From Emcibacter sp. (GTDB lineage: Bacteria > Pseudomonadota > Alphaproteobacteria > Sphingomonadales > Emcibacteraceae), in assembly GCA_021741205.1 (NCBI GenBank), contig JAIOYI010000004.1:1-64000 (forward strand): 64,000 bases of DNA. Reading direction: 5' to 3'. Each line of letters begins with the position of its first letter. Position 1 is the first letter of the stretch. A program made the translations under genes and the position numbers. The notes beneath the pieces are model-generated. The model did no database searches and had not been told where the DNA came from. It saw only the letters and a program-made list of their open reading frames with translations. Below are positions 35,123-45,600 of this stretch, piece after piece.

Positions 35123-37121
35123 GATAACGATCCAAAACGGGCCCTAAGGCTTCTTTTAAGGGGTCAAGATGGGCTTCAAAATTGCGCCATTGTTCAATGC
35201 CCTTATTGTAAATTGGCTGACGGACTTGCTCGGAACTTGGGGTTCGCACGGCTCTTTCTGTTTCATAAAAGCGTAAACAAGACTCTTCGAATTCTAGGCC
35301 GCAATAATCCAGAAGGCGTCTGATTTGATTTTCCGTATCGGCAACCATTTCTTCATATTGAACCCGCAAGACACGACCGGGTAACACTGCGTCCCAATGA
35401 TCCATAAGTTTAACATAGTCCCTGTAATAATGGCCGATATCAGCCAAATCATAGGTAAAGGTCTGCCCACGGGCAAATAATTGTTTAAAGCCTGAAAAAC
35501 ATCCTCCCATTGGATGGCGTCTGGCGTCAATAATTTTGGCATTGGGCAATATTAAATGAATAAGTCCGATATGTTGAAAATTATTGGGCATTTTATCAAT
35601 GAAGAAGGGGGTGTTGCTGCGTTGAACGCGCGTGGTTTCAAGGTAGCGTTCGCCAAGTTCACGGAAATCATCAGCCGTTAATTCTGCCAGTATTTCCGGA
35701 TATTCTGAGGCTGTCCTTGCGCTTTTTTTACCGCCTAATTCACGGGACATTGCGATGATGTCGATGAGCTCTGCCGTCCCTTCCACACATGAATGGCTTG
35801 CCAATATTTGTTCAAGTAGGGTTGAACCAGCACGTGGTAGTCCCACAATAAAAATGGGATCAGGGGCTTGTGTACCGTAACCCATGCGACTTTCAAAAAA
35901 TGAAGCATCACAGCATTTGATCTGTCTCACGGTGTCATAGATATTGAGTGTTGGGTCATAGGGATGTTGAATACGCCTGATGGCATTGCCCCTTTTGTAA
36001 AAATGAAAGGCTTTATCGAAATCCTTGCGGTCTTCATAGGCTTTTCCTAAGGCAAAGGCCAGATGAGATTGATCATCGGGATCGCCACCTTCTTTAGTGA
36101 CATGGGCTCGCATTTTTTCCACATCTTCATCGGTGAATTGGAAGGTTTTAAGGTTGGCAAGACTCCAATAAGCCTCTCCTATATTGGGGCTTATATTAAT
36201 GGATGCGCGATATGCCTCAATAGAATCATCAAGCCTACCCACGGTTTTGAGCGTATGGCCATAATTCATCTGTGCCGCCGCTTGATTTGGATAGTCTTTT
36301 AAGATTTTTTCATAAATATCGAGGGCTTGTGGATGGTCTCCTTTGCGAACAAGAATGCTCGCTTTCAGGATCAGATAATTTGGATTATTGGGTTCTAGTG
36401 ACAATAATATGGCAATCTGTCCGAGAGCAGCTTCGAGTTCTTGTCGCCGAAAAAGAGTAATAACATAATTATGGCGAGCCAGATGAAAAGCAGGCGCCAA
36501 CTCAAGGCAACGCTCCAGCAAGTTTTTTGCATCTTCATACTGGTTAACTTTGATACCGATACTCGCCAAAAGGCGCATGGCGGCAACATCGGCGGGGTAT
36601 TTTTTAAGAATATCACGGGCAAGTTGTTCGGCCTGTGCCACTTTTCCGTCCTGAAGCAAACGAGAGGCCTTGATGAGGTCTGGGTGACTAGACAAAGCCT
36701 TTAAATGATTTTCATGGGCGAGTTCGCCGCCTTTTATATCGCCTATAAGATTAAGCAAATCCCCAAGACTTCGCCATGCTTCGGCATTTTTGGGATTAAG
36801 CTCAACCACTTTTTGCAAAGTTATAATCGCTTCATGACCTCTTCCTGCGGCACTTAGGCATAGGGAAAGTTCATGGAGAATGGGTGCCGCCGTGGGAAGT
36901 TTTATAGCAAGGGGCTCCATAATGTTTAACGCTTCTGGCAATAGTCCCTGAAATCGGTACGCCGCCCCCAAAATATGGCGGGCTGGATCTAAACTCGGCA
37001 TTACTTTGAGAATTTCCAGTGCTTGCTGTTCGGCGAGCTTTGGGTTTTTCTGTAAAAGACTAGCCGCATGCTGAAGGGCGGTTCTTGCATCTCCAAGCTG
37101 TTCTTGATTGGGTTCGGTCAT
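35112..37121 (-). CDS. TPR-repeat protein with C-terminal sulfotransferase domain
   Basis: 669 residues. Residues ~1-370 are successive TPR units (for example HLARHNYVITLFRRQELEAA, then AQMNYGHTLKTVGRLDDSIEAY). Residues ~410-660 are a sulfotransferase domain with the PAPS-binding loop FIVGLPRAGSTLLEQILASH and a second conserved region FIDKMPNNFQHIGLIHLILPNAKIIDARRHP. The family transfers sulfuryl groups; the protein tyrosine or small-molecule target is not known. It has no signal peptide. TPR-sulfotransferase fusions are common in marine alphaproteobacteria, and the TPR part presumably presents the substrate. Confidence 0.88.
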   Translation of the reverse strand: MTEPNQEQLGDARTALQHAASLLQKNPKLAEQQALEILKVMPSLDPARHILGAAYRFQGLLPEALNIMEPLAIKLPTAAPILHELSLCLSAAGRGHEAIITLQKVVELNPKNAEAWRSLGDLLNLIGDIKGGELAHENHLKALSSHPDLIKASRLLQDGKVAQAEQLARDILKKYPADVAAMRLLASIGIKVNQYEDAKNLLERCLELAPAFHLARHNYVITLFRRQELEAALGQIAILLSLEPNNPNYLILKASILVRKGDHPQALDIYEKILKDYPNQAAAQMNYGHTLKTVGRLDDSIEAYRASINISPNIGEAYWSLANLKTFQFTDEDVEKMRAHVTKEGGDPDDQSHLAFALGKAYEDRKDFDKAFHFYKRGNAIRRIQHPYDPTLNIYDTVRQIKCCDASFFESRMGYGTQAPDPIFIVGLPRAGSTLLEQILASHSCVEGTAELIDIIAMSRELGGKKSARTASEYPEILAELTADDFRELGERYLETTRVQRSNTPFFIDKMPNNFQHIGLIHLILPNAKIIDARRHPMGGCFSGFKQLFARGQTFTYDLADIGHYYRDYVKLMDHWDAVLPGRVLRVQYEEMVADTENQIRRLLDYCGLEFEESCLRFYETERAVRTPSSEQVRQPIYNKGIEQWRNFEAHLDPLKEALGPVLDRYPIE

Positions 37122-37278
37122 ATTTTTCCCGTCTATTCTGTTATCAGAACCTATTTATTATCATTATTCTATAACAGATTTTAAAGCCGTTTGGATAGTG
37201 TTCCGATAATTTATTTATAGGGTATGGCAAAAAAATCTACAAGAAATAGCGGATTTTTAAAAAATATATTAGAAATAA

Positions 37279-37292
37279 ATACAGTTCTGTCA
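37279..37292. promoter_or_regulatory. Partial ATACA-N4-TGTAT site upstream of TonB receptor 3
   Basis: ATACA GTTC TGTCA, preceded by AAATA; together AAATAAATACA (37273-37283, one base shifted) matches the arm of the 32378-32421 repeat. It lies about 90 bp upstream of the receptor start. The right half matches at only three of five bases. Confidence 0.2.
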
Positions 37293-37380
37293 AGAATAGT
37301 GGACAAGGGGTTGTAAATTATGTAATATCCGTCTAGAAATCAGGATTATACATTAATAATAAAACTAGGGAGTGAAAATA

Positions 37381-39726
37381 ATGGGAAAAATCTATTCCTA
37401 TACGAAACCAGCATTACTTGCCTCAACCATATTATTGTCAGGTTCCTTAACGGTTCAGGCCGCTGATGACCAAAAGGTATCATTAGAAGAAATCGTTGTG
37501 ACCTCTCAAAAACGCGAATCCAATCTTCAGGATGTGTCGCTTTCGGTTCAAGTTCTCGGAAATCAACAATTAGAAGACTTGAACGTTAATGCGTTTGATG
37601 ATTATATCCAGTTCCTTCCGACCGTTTCATTCCAAAGTTCACGTCCTGGTGTTGCACAAGTGTATATGCGCGGGATATCGAGCGGCGGTGACGGCGTCCA
37701 TTCTGGTTCTATGCCGAGCGTGGGTGTGTATCTTGATGAACAACCCATCACGACCATTAACCAAGTTTTAGACCTTCATGTTTATGACGTGGCTCGCATT
37801 GAAACATTGTCTGGGCCCCAGGGCACACTCTTTGGTGCTAACAGCCAAGCAGGAACCATGCGTATATTGACCAATAAACCAGTTTTGGGCGAAACGTCTG
37901 GTGGATTTGATGTGGCGGTTAATACCATAAAAGATGGCGAAATGGGCTATACATTAGAGGGATTTGCAAATATTCCCATTTCCGATAATGCGGCAATTCG
38001 TCTTGTGGCATGGCATGAAAAGGACGGCGGTTATATTGATAATATACCTGCTGAAATTACCTATCTCGGCAGTGGTATTGTTGTGAATAATGATGCCTTG
38101 GTCGAAAAGAATTTTAACGACACCTCAACCACGGGTATGCGGGCTCTATTGAAAATTGATTTGAATGATAATTGGACAATAACCCCAGGACTTACCTATC
38201 AACATCAGAAATCAACAGGCGTCTTTACCCATGATCCTGAAGATATTGGCGATCTGAACTCTCGTACATTTTATCCAACGGTTTATGATGAAGACTGGTA
38301 TCAGGCCACATTGACCGTTGAAGGCAAAGTCGGTGACCTTGATCTGGTTTATGCGGGTGCCTACCTTAACCGGACGGTAGACAGCATGTATGACTATTCT
38401 GGTTATTCCGAATATTTGGAAAGCTTTGGTTATTGTTATTATTATGATGCGTCTGGCGATAATTGTGTTGATCCGTCGCAGCATGTTACGGGGGATGAAA
38501 AATATACCCGCCAAAGCCATGAATTCCGCCTTCAAACACCACAAGAGAATAAACTTCGTGCTATTGCGGGACTTTTTTATCAACGCCAGGTTCACGACTT
38601 TGACTTACAGTGGGTTGTACCTGCTATGAATTCTGAGGATTCTGTTGTGGAAAATGGTCATACAACATGGCAAACAAAGCAAATCCGTATTGACCGTGAT
38701 TATGCGGCCTTTGGTGAGGTAAGCTATGATATTACCGATAAGCTAACCATTTTGGGTGGAGCCAGATTCTATAAATACCGCAACACTCTTCACGGGTTTA
38801 ATGGCTGGCTTAAATATTGTACGGGCTCATACATAGACGGTAAATTTGTTCAGGATGATGCGGGAACGCCGCAATATCCGTGTTTTGATACCAAGATTTT
38901 GGATGGTAAAAATGAAGATACGGGGCAGACATTCAAGGTTAATTTGAGCTATACCATTGATGAAGATAAGATGGTTTATGCTACCTTCTCACAAGGGTTT
39001 CGCCCAGGCGGTGTGAACCGTGCCCGTGTTCCTGGAGTTCCGGGTTATAAGCCAGATTTTGTTGACAATTATGAACTAGGTTGGAAAACCACATGGCTCG
39101 ATAATCGTTTGCGGTTTAACGGTGCGGCCTATTATGTTGAATGGTCCGATGTACAACTTGGGGTGTTGGATTTTGCGGTTTCTCCGCTAACCATTATTCG
39201 TAATGCGGGTAATTCAAGAACTTATGGCGCTGAATTTGACTTGGTTTTTGCCGCCACCAACAATCTTACACTGTCTTTCTCTGGTTCTTATAATGATGCA
39301 AAATTGACAACACCGTATCTTAAAACAGAAATCGATGAAGATACAGACGAGGTTACGATTACAACCCTTGCGCCGGTGGGGACACGTATGCCTTACGTGC
39401 CAAAGGTTCAGTTTACGGCGATTGCCCGTTATGAAGAAAATATTTCTGATTTCCCTACATTCTTCCAAGCTGCTTATTCCTATACAGGAAACAGTACAAA
39501 TAATTTAGAGACTTCTCTTGTCGAAGATCAAGCGGCTTACGGCATATTGAACTTGTCTGCGGGTGTTCAAAAAGATAATTGGACGATGAGTATTTTCGCC
39601 GATAATATTACCGACACGCGGGCTGTTATTGCGCGCTTTTACCCTGGTTACCCCAGTGAAAAAGACACGACAATCGGCACCAATCGCCCCAGAACATTGG
39701 GTATCAGATTTGGTCAGAGGTTCTAA
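37381..39726 (+). CDS. TonB-dependent outer-membrane receptor (3)
   Basis: 781 residues from the ATG at 37381, preceded by AGGGAG. An in-frame GTG at 37372 overlaps that ribosome site and is rejected as the start. A signal peptide ends near TVQAAD. LEEIVVTSQKRESNLQDV is the TonB box. The plug signature is VARIETLSGPQGTLFGANSQAG, where the usual R before the N is replaced by A. The barrel ends in LGIRFGQRF. Acidic, Tyr/Cys-containing loops near 345-365 (YCYYYDASGDNCVDPS) may be disulfide-bridged at the surface. A terminator follows at 39758. Its substrate is unknown; position suggests a link to the preceding catabolic block. Confidence 0.92.
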   Translation: MGKIYSYTKPALLASTILLSGSLTVQAADDQKVSLEEIVVTSQKRESNLQDVSLSVQVLGNQQLEDLNVNAFDDYIQFLPTVSFQSSRPGVAQVYMRGISSGGDGVHSGSMPSVGVYLDEQPITTINQVLDLHVYDVARIETLSGPQGTLFGANSQAGTMRILTNKPVLGETSGGFDVAVNTIKDGEMGYTLEGFANIPISDNAAIRLVAWHEKDGGYIDNIPAEITYLGSGIVVNNDALVEKNFNDTSTTGMRALLKIDLNDNWTITPGLTYQHQKSTGVFTHDPEDIGDLNSRTFYPTVYDEDWYQATLTVEGKVGDLDLVYAGAYLNRTVDSMYDYSGYSEYLESFGYCYYYDASGDNCVDPSQHVTGDEKYTRQSHEFRLQTPQENKLRAIAGLFYQRQVHDFDLQWVVPAMNSEDSVVENGHTTWQTKQIRIDRDYAAFGEVSYDITDKLTILGGARFYKYRNTLHGFNGWLKYCTGSYIDGKFVQDDAGTPQYPCFDTKILDGKNEDTGQTFKVNLSYTIDEDKMVYATFSQGFRPGGVNRARVPGVPGYKPDFVDNYELGWKTTWLDNRLRFNGAAYYVEWSDVQLGVLDFAVSPLTIIRNAGNSRTYGAEFDLVFAATNNLTLSFSGSYNDAKLTTPYLKTEIDEDTDEVTITTLAPVGTRMPYVPKVQFTAIARYEENISDFPTFFQAAYSYTGNSTNNLETSLVEDQAAYGILNLSAGVQKDNWTMSIFADNITDTRAVIARFYPGYPSEKDTTIGTNRPRTLGIRFGQRF

Positions 39727-39757
39727 TCAAATTTATTTGATTTTTAATAGTGAATTA

Positions 39758-39780
39758 CGGGTGCTTAGGCACCCGTTTTT
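39758..39780 (+). terminator. Rho-independent terminator after TonB receptor 3
   Basis: CGGGTGC (39758-39764), loop TTAG plus one base, GCACCCG (39769-39775), then TTTTT. It lies 32 bp past the stop. Confidence 0.92.
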
Positions 39781-39839
39781 ACATCTGTACTAAACCGAAT
39801 TCTCCATAATCGATGTCATTATTTCTCCCCATAAATTGA

Positions 39840-39860
39840 ACTCTAGATTAAGTCTAGAGT
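39840..39860. promoter_or_regulatory. ACTCTAGA-N5-TCTAGAGT inverted repeat
   Basis: Perfect 8-bp arms. The shape resembles operators of MerR-family metal regulators (ACTCTxxAG-type), and TTGAAC at 39836-39841 could be an overlapping -35 element with the repeat centred in the spacer. No convincing -10 follows. It lies 11 bp before the broken ORF at 39872. Confidence 0.3.
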
Positions 39861-39871
39861 AACGAATTATT

Positions 39872-40063
39872 ATGGAAAAAAATAGCAATTAAGAAGATGT
39901 TAATATAATATTTGACAATATTCCGTCAGTGGTTCAAAATCACAATAATACTGATGAGATAAAGGTGATGTATAATGATATGTTGCTTTTACGGACTGTC
40001 ATAAAGGGGCAGTATCTCATCAATAGATTGATGTTGATGGATTTTTCTATATTTTATTTCTGA
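39872..40063 (+). pseudogene. Short ORF interrupted by an early stop, unrecognised
   Basis: ATG at 39872, six codons, then TAA (39890-39892). The same frame then stays open for 56 codons to TGA at 40061-40063. The translation after the stop (EDVNIIFDNIPSVV..., VMYNDMLLLRTVIKGQYLIN...) has protein-like composition but no family was recognised. It may be a decayed small gene, or a short gene starting at an internal GTG. It occupies much of the 559-bp gap before katG; the remainder is AT-rich with palindromes. Confidence 0.22.
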
Positions 40064-40194
40064 TCATTACGCTTCAATATTTTCCCCTTTTTGTTCATTT
40101 ATAGTTTTTATTGTTGTCACGGTAGCAATCAAAAGACGAATTAATATGCGTTCTTAGATGAGGCTGTTACTTTTTAATTAGAGAATATAGTAAT

Positions 40195-40209
40195 TTATAA
40201 TAATTATAA
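40195..40209. promoter_or_regulatory. PerR-box-like palindrome upstream of katG
   Basis: TTATAATAATTATAA matches the PerR box consensus TTATAATNATTATAA at every position, 76 bp upstream of the katG start. A second AT palindrome, ATTATTATAATAAT, lies near 40243-40256. The region is almost pure A/T, so chance symmetry is possible. Confidence 0.4.
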
Positions 40210-40285
40210 TCTTATAAATAATATATTGTAATTAAACATTAAATTATTATAATAATCTTATTATCAAGATAAAAAGGAGATTTAG

Positions 40286-42511
40286 ATGTTTAAAAAAACG
40301 ATACCTTTAATGGCTGTTCTTGCGGTTGGATTATCTTCGGCTATGCCGATCAGCGTTGTGCAGGCGCAAAATCAAACCATGTCCAATCAACTCTGGTGGC
40401 CAGAGAAACTGGATCTTAGTTCTCTTCGCCAGCATGACGTTAAGTCCAATCCTTATGGGGACAATTTCAACTATGCTGAGGCCTTCAAGACACTCGACCT
40501 TGAGGCCGTGAAGCGGGACATCCAGAAAGTTTTAACCACGTCTCAGCCATGGTGGCCTGCTGATTATGGCAACTACGGCCCATTTTTTGTTCGGATGGCT
40601 TGGCATGGGGCGGGCACATATCGCATGGGGGATGGACGTGGCGGTGCGGACGGCGCAGATCAGCGCTTTGAACCGCTTAATAGTTGGCCCGATAATGTAA
40701 GTCTAGACAAGGCACGGCGTTTAATATGGCCGATCAAGCAAAAATATGGCCGCAATCTTTCTTGGGGTGACCTTATGGTGCTGACAGGTACGGTTGCGAT
40801 GGAAAGCATGGGCTTTAAAACCTTTGGATTTGCTGGTGGTCGTGCGGATGACTGGGAACCTGATTTGGTTTACTGGGGGCCTGAGCGTAAATGGCTTGAT
40901 GATAAACGTCATTCTGCCGATGGAAAGCTTGAAAATCCTCTTGCCGCTGTACAGATGGGCTTGATCTATGTGAATCCAGAAGGCCCGAACGGTAATCCTG
41001 ATCCGCTTGCCGCCGCAAAAGACATTCGTCTGGCCTTTGGTCGCATGGCCATGAATGATGAAGAAACCGTTGCCTTGATTGCTGGTGGGCATACCTTTGG
41101 TAAAGCTCATGGTGCCCATAAGCCAGATGAATGTTTGAGTGCTGATCCCGCTGGTTCCCCAATAGAACAGCAAGGTCTTGGCTGGGCAAATAAATGCGGC
41201 AAGGGTAACGCAGAAGACACTATCACCAGTGGCCTAGAAGGAGCGTGGTCGGTCAATCCGATTGCTTGGACGACGCAATATTTTGACAATTTATATGCCT
41301 ATGACTGGATAAAGACAAAAAGCCCAGCAGGCGCAACCCAGTGGATACCCAGTGATAAATCAGTAGCAGATCTTGTGCCAGATGCCCATGACCCGTCAAA
41401 GCGTCATGCGCCGATAATGTTCACAACCGATCTCGCTCTGAAATTTGATCCGGCTTACCGTAAAATTTCTATGCGCTTTCAAGAGAATTCTGAGGAATTT
41501 GAGCTGGCCTTTGCCAAGGCATGGTTTAAACTGACCCATCGTGATATGGGTCCGAATGCACGTTATCTCGGTGCTGACATTCCAAAGCAAGTCTTTGCGT
41601 GGCAAGACCCTATTTCTCCAGTTGATCATAAATTAATTGACGAAAAGGATGTTGCAAAACTGAAATCTGACATACTTGCCTCTGGTTTAACCATTCCTGA
41701 ACTTGTTAGAACCGCTTGGGCATCAGCCGCAACCTTTAGAGGAACGGATTATCGTGGCGGAGCAAATGGGGCGCGTATTCGCCTTGCACCCCAAAAAGAT
41801 TGGGCTGTCAATAACCCGAAAGAGCTCACCAAGGTGATGAAAAATCTTGAGAAAATTCAGGAAGCATTTAACAAAGCTCAAAAGGATGACAAGAAGGTTT
41901 CACTGGCTGATCTGATTGTTTTAGCGGGTTCTGCTGCCGTTGAAAAGGCCGCGAGTAAAGCGGGTTTCGATGTTCCTGTTGACTTTAGACCAGGTCGTAT
42001 GGACGCAACACAAGAACAGACGGATGTAAAATCCTTTGCTGTCCTTGAACCAACAGCAGACGGCTTTCGTAATTATTTTGGAAAAGATAACTATGGGTCA
42101 CCTGCTGAGATGTTGGTGGATCGGGCAAACAAATTGACCTTAACGGTGCCAGAATTGACGGTTCTTGTTGGAGGCATGCGCATGTTAAATGCCAATGTGC
42201 AACAATCCGCCCAAGGTGTGTTCACCGATAAAACAGAGGCACTGACCAACGATTTCTTTGTGAATCTGTTGGATATGTCAACGATGTGGACGAAGTCGGA
42301 AAAGGTTCAGGGCATTTACAATGGCGTTGATCGTAAGACAGGAAAAATCAAATGGACAGCGACGCCAGTGGATCTTGTTTTTGGCTCAAATTCCGAGCTA
42401 CGTGCTGTAGCAGAAGTCTATGCATCTGATGATGCGCACGAGAAATTTGTGCGTGATTTTGTCACCGCATGGACCAAGGTTATGATGCTTGACCGTTTTG
42501 ACCTGCGTTAA
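40286..42511 (+). CDS. katG: Catalase-peroxidase KatG with signal peptide
   Basis: 741 residues. An N-terminal secretory signal [20 protein letters not shown] ends near VQAQ (~28), unlike typical cytoplasmic KatG. The N-terminal heme domain has Arg103, Trp106 and His107 ([18 protein letters not shown]), Tyr228 ([16 protein letters not shown]) and Met254 ([11 protein letters not shown]), so the Trp-Tyr-Met adduct needed for catalase activity can form. The proximal His is 269 ([10 protein letters not shown]). The heme-free C-terminal copy is present ([28 protein letters not shown]). It removes H2O2 by catalase and peroxidase activity, here probably in the periplasm. AGGAG precedes the start. 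It is monocistronic with its own terminator. Confidence 0.96.
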   Translation: MFKKTIPLMAVLAVGLSSAMPISVVQAQNQTMSNQLWWPEKLDLSSLRQHDVKSNPYGDNFNYAEAFKTLDLEAVKRDIQKVLTTSQPWWPADYGNYGPFFVRMAWHGAGTYRMGDGRGGADGADQRFEPLNSWPDNVSLDKARRLIWPIKQKYGRNLSWGDLMVLTGTVAMESMGFKTFGFAGGRADDWEPDLVYWGPERKWLDDKRHSADGKLENPLAAVQMGLIYVNPEGPNGNPDPLAAAKDIRLAFGRMAMNDEETVALIAGGHTFGKAHGAHKPDECLSADPAGSPIEQQGLGWANKCGKGNAEDTITSGLEGAWSVNPIAWTTQYFDNLYAYDWIKTKSPAGATQWIPSDKSVADLVPDAHDPSKRHAPIMFTTDLALKFDPAYRKISMRFQENSEEFELAFAKAWFKLTHRDMGPNARYLGADIPKQVFAWQDPISPVDHKLIDEKDVAKLKSDILASGLTIPELVRTAWASAATFRGTDYRGGANGARIRLAPQKDWAVNNPKELTKVMKNLEKIQEAFNKAQKDDKKVSLADLIVLAGSAAVEKAASKAGFDVPVDFRPGRMDATQEQTDVKSFAVLEPTADGFRNYFGKDNYGSPAEMLVDRANKLTLTVPELTVLVGGMRMLNANVQQSAQGVFTDKTEALTNDFFVNLLDMSTMWTKSEKVQGIYNGVDRKTGKIKWTATPVDLVFGSNSELRAVAEVYASDDAHEKFVRDFVTAWTKVMMLDRFDLR

Positions 42512-42541
42512 TTACAGTATCCGTTTACTGATCTGAATTTC

Positions 42542-42580
42542 AGGGGGATTCCCATTTTTACGGGAGTCCCCCTTTATATT
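42542..42580 (+). terminator. Rho-independent terminator after katG
   Basis: AGGGGGATTCCC (42542-42553) pairs with GGGAGTCCCCCT (42562-42573), with one mismatch, followed by TTATATTT. It also separates katG from the convergent efflux operon. Confidence 0.88.
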
Positions 42581-42604
42581 TATCAACATTGGGATAAAAA
42601 TTTT

Positions 42605-45600
42605 CTAGTCTTTGATGTCCTTTCCGTGCCAAAGATAAAAAAGAGCAGGAAGAGCGATTAGGGTTAAAATGCTGGCACTTATCATGCCTCCCACCATGGG
42701 GGTGGCGATAGGTTTCATAACCTCTGATCCTGTACCGTCACCAAGCATGATGGGTAAAAGACCCGCAATAATTGTAATGACCGTCATCAATAAGGGACGA
42801 AGCCTCTGGCCCGCACCCTCCATGATAGCATTTTTCACATGGTCATGATTTAAGGTCACGTTTTTATCTCGCTCCTGCCTTAATGCATTATTCAAAAATA
42901 AGAACATCACCATAGAAAGCTCAATCGCTACACCGCCAAGGGCAATAAAGCCTATGGAAACCGCAATGGACAAATGAAAATCAAGCAGAAATAACAGCCA
43001 CAAACCGCCACTCAAGGCGAGGGGAAGGCTGATGAGGATTAATGCCACATCCAAGACACGCCTGAAGGCCAAATACAGAATAAAGATAATCAACATAAGC
43101 GTAAAAGGAACAATCAGTTTGAGCCTTTCCTTGGCCCGTTCCATATATTCAAATTGTCCTGACCAGCGAAGAGAATATCCTGCAGGTAGCGTCATTTGGC
43201 TGTCCACGGCGTTTTGCGCCCGGGCGATATAGGAGCCGATGTCACCGTCCTTTGTATCCACATAAACCCAACCGTTAAGACGGGCATTTTCGCTTCGGAT
43301 CATGCCGGGGCCGTCAATGACACGAATATGAGTAATATCGCCAAGCCGCACATGCGCTCCTGCCTTTGTGACAACAGGAATATTTTTTAGTCTTTCGGGG
43401 CTGTCCCGTTCATCGCGGGGAAAGCGCAAATTAATGGGATAGCGTTCACGGCCCTCAATAGTTTCTGAGATATTCATGCCCCCAACCGCCGAGCGAATGA
43501 TGTCCTGTACATCTGAAATATTCATACCAAAACGGGCGGCGGCAAGTCGATCGACCTCTATGTCAATATAGCGCCCACCCACGACCCGCTCTGAATAAAC
43601 CGATGCGGTGCCAGGGACCTTTTTGAGTATTTTTTCCAATTTTTGTCCCAAATCCGATATTGTTCCAAGATCAGGACCAGAAATTTTAAGACCAACGGGC
43701 GTTTTTATACCTGTGGCGAGCATATCAATGCGACCCTTTATGGGATAAACCCAAGCATTGGTGAGACCTGGGATATTGACCGCCTGATCTAGCTCGTCCC
43801 GAATTTTCTCCAATGTCATGCCGTCCCGCCATTGATCACGGGGCTTTAGGCGTACGGTGGTTTCAATCATGGTTAAGGGGGCGGGGTCGGTTGCGGTATT
43901 GGCACGTCCCGCCTTGCCATAGGTGGACAAGACTTCGGGCACGGTCATGATCATACGGTCTGATTGTTGAAGCAATTGGCGTACTTTGCCGACGGAAATG
44001 GCGGGAAAGCTTGAGGGCATATAAAGAAAATCCCCCTCGGCCAAGGGCGGCATGAATTCGCTGCCAAGCCGTTGGGCGGGATAGACTGCGGATAAGGCAA
44101 TGGCTAAACACAATGATAGTGCCATCTTTGGAAATTTTAAAGTAAGGGATAAAATTGGTTTATAGAGGGCTTGAAACATCCTGTTTAAGGGATTTTTATG
44201 TTCAGGTCGCACATGACCCCGTATCAAATAACCCATTAAAACCGGCACTAATGTAATGGATAAAATCGCTGCCGATGCCATGGCATAGGTCTTGGTGAAG
44301 GCCAGCGGTTTAAACAATCGCCCCTCCTGCGCCTCAAGGGCAAAAACGGGCATAAAGCTTACGGTAATAATCAGCAGAGAATAAAATAATATGGGACCCA
44401 CATCACGGGTGGCCTCACTGATAAGTTGCCAACGGTTTTCGGGTGTGATTGGTGTCGTTTCAATCTTCTTATGCAAGGATTCGATCATAACAATGGCGGC
44501 ATCAACCATGGCACCGATGGCAATGGCAATACCACCGAGCGACATGATATTGGCATTGATGCCCTGTAAATTCATGATGATATAGGCCGACAATATACCA
44601 AGCGGCAGGGTAAGAGCAATCACGAGCGATGAGGTGAGATGCAACAGAAATAGAATACAAATAATAGATACAACAATAAATTCTTCTATTAATTTATGGC
44701 TTAAATTGTTTACCGCGCGGTTGATAAGACTGGATCTGTCATAAACTTCGACCACTTCAACCCCCTTGGGCAGGCTTTTCTTCAAAATCTCCAGCTTGGC
44801 CTTTACCGCATCAATGACGTTCAGGGCATTTTCACCAAAACGGGTAATGATAATGCCACCCACGGCCTCACCCTCACCGTTAAGGTCGGTCACACCACGG
44901 CGCATTTGGGGACCTAAGGAAACAGTGGCAACATTTTGAACCAAAAGCGGCGTGCCTTCTTTGCCAGTTCTTATGGGAATATTTCTGATGTCGTCCAGAT
45001 TTTGAACATAGCCTCTTACCCGCACCATATATTCGGCTTCGGCCATTTCAATGACGCTGCCGCCGACTTCCATATTGCCGCCTTGAATGGCCTGTCTTAC
45101 CTCGGCAAAGGTTAAGTTAAATTGGTGAAGTTTCAGGGGATCAATGACAACTTGATATTGTTTTACCATGCCGCCTATGGTCGCAACCTCGGCCACACCA
45201 CCAATATTTTGCAATTCAAATTTTAAGAACCAGTTTTGCACGCTGGTGAGGTCGGAAATATCATGTTGTCCCGTATGGTCGACAAGGGCATATTGATAAA
45301 CCCAACCAACCCCCGTGGCATCAGGGCCAAGTTCAGCCTTGGCCTCTTTGGGTAAAAGTGCAGATACCTGATTGAGATATTCAAGCACACGGGATCTGGC
45401 CCAGTAGGGGTCGGTGCCATCCTCAAACAGAATATAGACATAACTATCGCCAAAAAAGCTATAACCACGCACGGTTGTGGATTTAGGCACCGCAAGCATG
45501 GCAGAGGTTAGGGGATAGGTCACTTGATTTTCCACAACGTCGGGTGCCTGTCCCGCATAGGATGTTTTAATAATAACCTGCACATCAGACAGATCAGGAA

